A stretch of 6,127 nt of DNA from CAYVQB01 sp964453985 (lineage in GTDB: Bacteria > Babelota > Babeliae > Babelales > UASB340). The translations under genes were made by a program, and so were the position numbers. Position 1 is the first letter of the stretch; each line of letters begins with the position of its first letter. Positions 5,096-6,127 of this stretch are shown here, piece after piece. Location: assembly GCA_964453985.1 (NCBI GenBank), contig CAYVQB010000052.1, positions 1 through 6,127 of the forward strand, written 5' to 3'. The notes under the pieces are model-generated. The model ran no database searches and was not told the origin of the DNA. It saw nothing but the letters and a program-made list of their open reading frames with translations.

Positions 5096-6127
5096 ATGAA
5101 AAAAGTAGTTATATTTTCTTTAATGTTTTCTTTAATGGCTGGTAGTTTTACGATTTCTGCTATGGAGGATAAGGAGTCGGTAAAAAAAACATTTTCTGGA
5201 AGGGCTTTGGGTATAGTTGACTGCTTATTAACTTTACCCGTCATAGGTATCAGGCCAAGTTTAATACTTAAAGATCCACGTTTAGCACTTAAAACGGCTG
5301 GTTCTGCATTAGTTGATACGCTTGAGACTATAGCTTTACCTGTCACAGGTCCAAATTTAAGGCCTAGACTGGCTTATTTAAAAAAAACTTATTCAAGATC
5401 TTTTGGACGACAGAAATCAGATTCTTCAGAATTTAAATTTGATATAGAAGATACGGCGGATGCATTTGCTACTTCGTCATCATCATCATCATCTTCGAGT
5501 TCTTTCCAGCCAAGCAAACCTGATAGTACAGAATCTACTTTTAAGGAAGAGGACGAATCTGATATGTCTGTGCCAGCATCGGACTCCTTGAAGCAAGATG
5601 CTCCGAAACCCTCTTTTTTTTCTTCGCTTTTTGGATGTTTTAAACGTAAATCGCATATTGGTAGCAAACGTTCACGTGGCGGAGATTTTTATACAAGTGA
5701 TCAAAGAGATAAATTTGCTGATGCTGATATAACTTATAGTTTGGATGATTATAAAAAATTGAAAAATAAAGAAAAGAACTTGGTACGTGCAAATTTGAAA
5801 GGTGCAGATTTAAGATTCTTTGATTTAAGAGGTGTGGACTTTACAGATGCGGATCTATCAGGTGCTAATTTATCTGGTCTAGATAAAAAAAATATGAAGT
5901 TATTGCATGGAACAATTTTTGATAGAACAAATCTTAAAGGTGCAAATCTTTCTTATACAAGGTTAGAGAATTGTAGTTTCAATGAAACAGTTTTGATTCG
6001 AACAAAATTAATAGGTTCTTATTTGTTTAGATGCATAATAAATAAAGCTGCATTTATTTGTAGCATTTTAAATGGTGCAACCTTTTCGAATATGAATATT
6101 AGAGAAACAATTTTTTTTAAGATTAAT
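5096..6127 (+). CDS. exported pentapeptide-repeat protein (3' end outside window)
   Basis: The frame is open from ATG 5096 to the window end: 344 codons, no stop reached. Domains in order: a signal peptide (1-22, M-K-K, hydrophobic core, cleavage after I-S-A, mature start M-E-D); a twofold repeat (about 34-59 and 68-97) sharing A-L, V-D, L-P-V-x-G and R-P-x-L; a low-complexity Ser/Asp/Glu-rich linker (about 100-172) with ten serines in a row at 127-136; a basic patch around Cys181 (K-R-K, then S-K-R-S-R-G-G); and pentapeptide repeats from about 229 onward (A-N-L-K-G, A-D-L-R-F, A-D-L-S-G, A-N-L-S-G). Pentapeptide repeats fold into a square right-handed beta-helix. Some members mimic DNA or bind proteins, but no specific role can be read here. 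Repeats become less regular toward the window end. Confidence 0.92.
   Translation, partial: MKKVVIFSLMFSLMAGSFTISAMEDKESVKKTFSGRALGIVDCLLTLPVIGIRPSLILKDPRLALKTAGSALVDTLETIALPVTGPNLRPRLAYLKKTYSRSFGRQKSDSSEFKFDIEDTADAFATSSSSSSSSSSFQPSKPDSTESTFKEEDESDMSVPASDSLKQDAPKPSFFSSLFGCFKRKSHIGSKRSRGGDFYTSDQRDKFADADITYSLDDYKKLKNKEKNLVRANLKGADLRFFDLRGVDFTDADLSGANLSGLDKKNMKLLHGTIFDRTNLKGANLSYTRLENCSFNETVLIRTKLIGSYLFRCIINKAAFICSILNGATFSNMNIRETIFFKIN
5195..5386 (+). repeat. imperfect internal duplication in the pentapeptide protein
   Basis: The segments 5195-5272 and 5297-5386 encode similar ~26-30-residue units: G-x-A-L, then V-D-x-L, L-P-V-x-G, R-P-x-L and L-K in the same order, the second with small insertions. 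At DNA level the core TTACCCGTCATAGGT and TTACCTGTCACAGGT match at 13 of 15 bases, so they look like a true duplication and not convergence. Confidence 0.6.
5477..5491 (+). repeat. in-frame (TCA)5 serine microsatellite
   Basis: Five TCA codons in a row lie inside a ten-serine run of the pentapeptide-repeat protein. Slippage here would change linker length by whole residues without breaking the frame. It also creates an artificial poly-Asp reading on the opposite strand. Confidence 0.85.

Noticed and set aside
5038..5346. 102-codon minus-strand open frame
   Set aside because: It lies antisense to the small ORF's terminator and the signal peptide region of the pentapeptide gene. The plus strand there has a ribosome binding site, signal peptide and unbroken frame to the window end; the minus frame ends inside the terminator and has no recognisable domain.
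5389..5667. 92-codon minus-strand open frame with a poly-Asp run
   Set aside because: Antisense shadow of the Ser-rich linker of the pentapeptide protein; the Asp run is simply the reverse reading of the (TCA)5 tract.

Overview
The window is AT-rich bacterial DNA with short intergenic gaps, hairpin-and-T-run terminators and purine-rich ribosome binding sites. Four consecutive genes encode proteins with N-terminal signal peptides. Two of these mature as Met-Glu right after the predicted cleavage site, and two carry eukaryote-like or repeat domains (ankyrin, pentapeptide). This combination resembles host-associated, reduced-genome bacteria. My best guess is the Dependentiae/Babeliales (TM6) group, but that is an inference from style and not from a marker gene; other intracellular lineages remain possible.

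Layout. Positions 1-1097 hold a conserved membrane-quality-control pair: the end of an NfeD-family gene and a complete SPFH/stomatin-like (paraslipin or QmcA type) gene. A GC-rich hairpin at 1106-1137 separates them from a convergent minus-strand unit (1603 to 1153). That unit encodes two small single-membrane-span proteins whose reading frames overlap by 41 bases. From 1816 to the end, all genes are on the plus strand: an exported helical protein with one inner membrane segment (1816-2772), an exported ankyrin-repeat protein (2850-3833), an exported Gln-rich protein with an 18-residue repeat (3965-4687), a 35-codon small ORF (4934-5041), and an exported pentapeptide-repeat protein that runs off the window (5096-6127+).

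How the parts may work together. The NfeD/SPFH pair is a housekeeping membrane module. The plus-strand genes after 1816 look like a patch of lineage-specific exported proteins, mostly without recognisable enzymatic domains. The most notable feature is regulatory. A terminator-like hairpin sits between each upstream reading frame and the ribosome binding site of the ankyrin, Gln-rich and pentapeptide genes, with little or no room for a separate promoter before two of them. In the last case the hairpin begins two bases after the stop codon of the 35-codon ORF, which is the geometry of a leader-peptide attenuator. Whether these are ordinary end-of-gene terminators or real read-through switches cannot be decided from the sequence alone.

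No tRNA, rRNA, CRISPR array, insertion sequence or replication origin was recognised.
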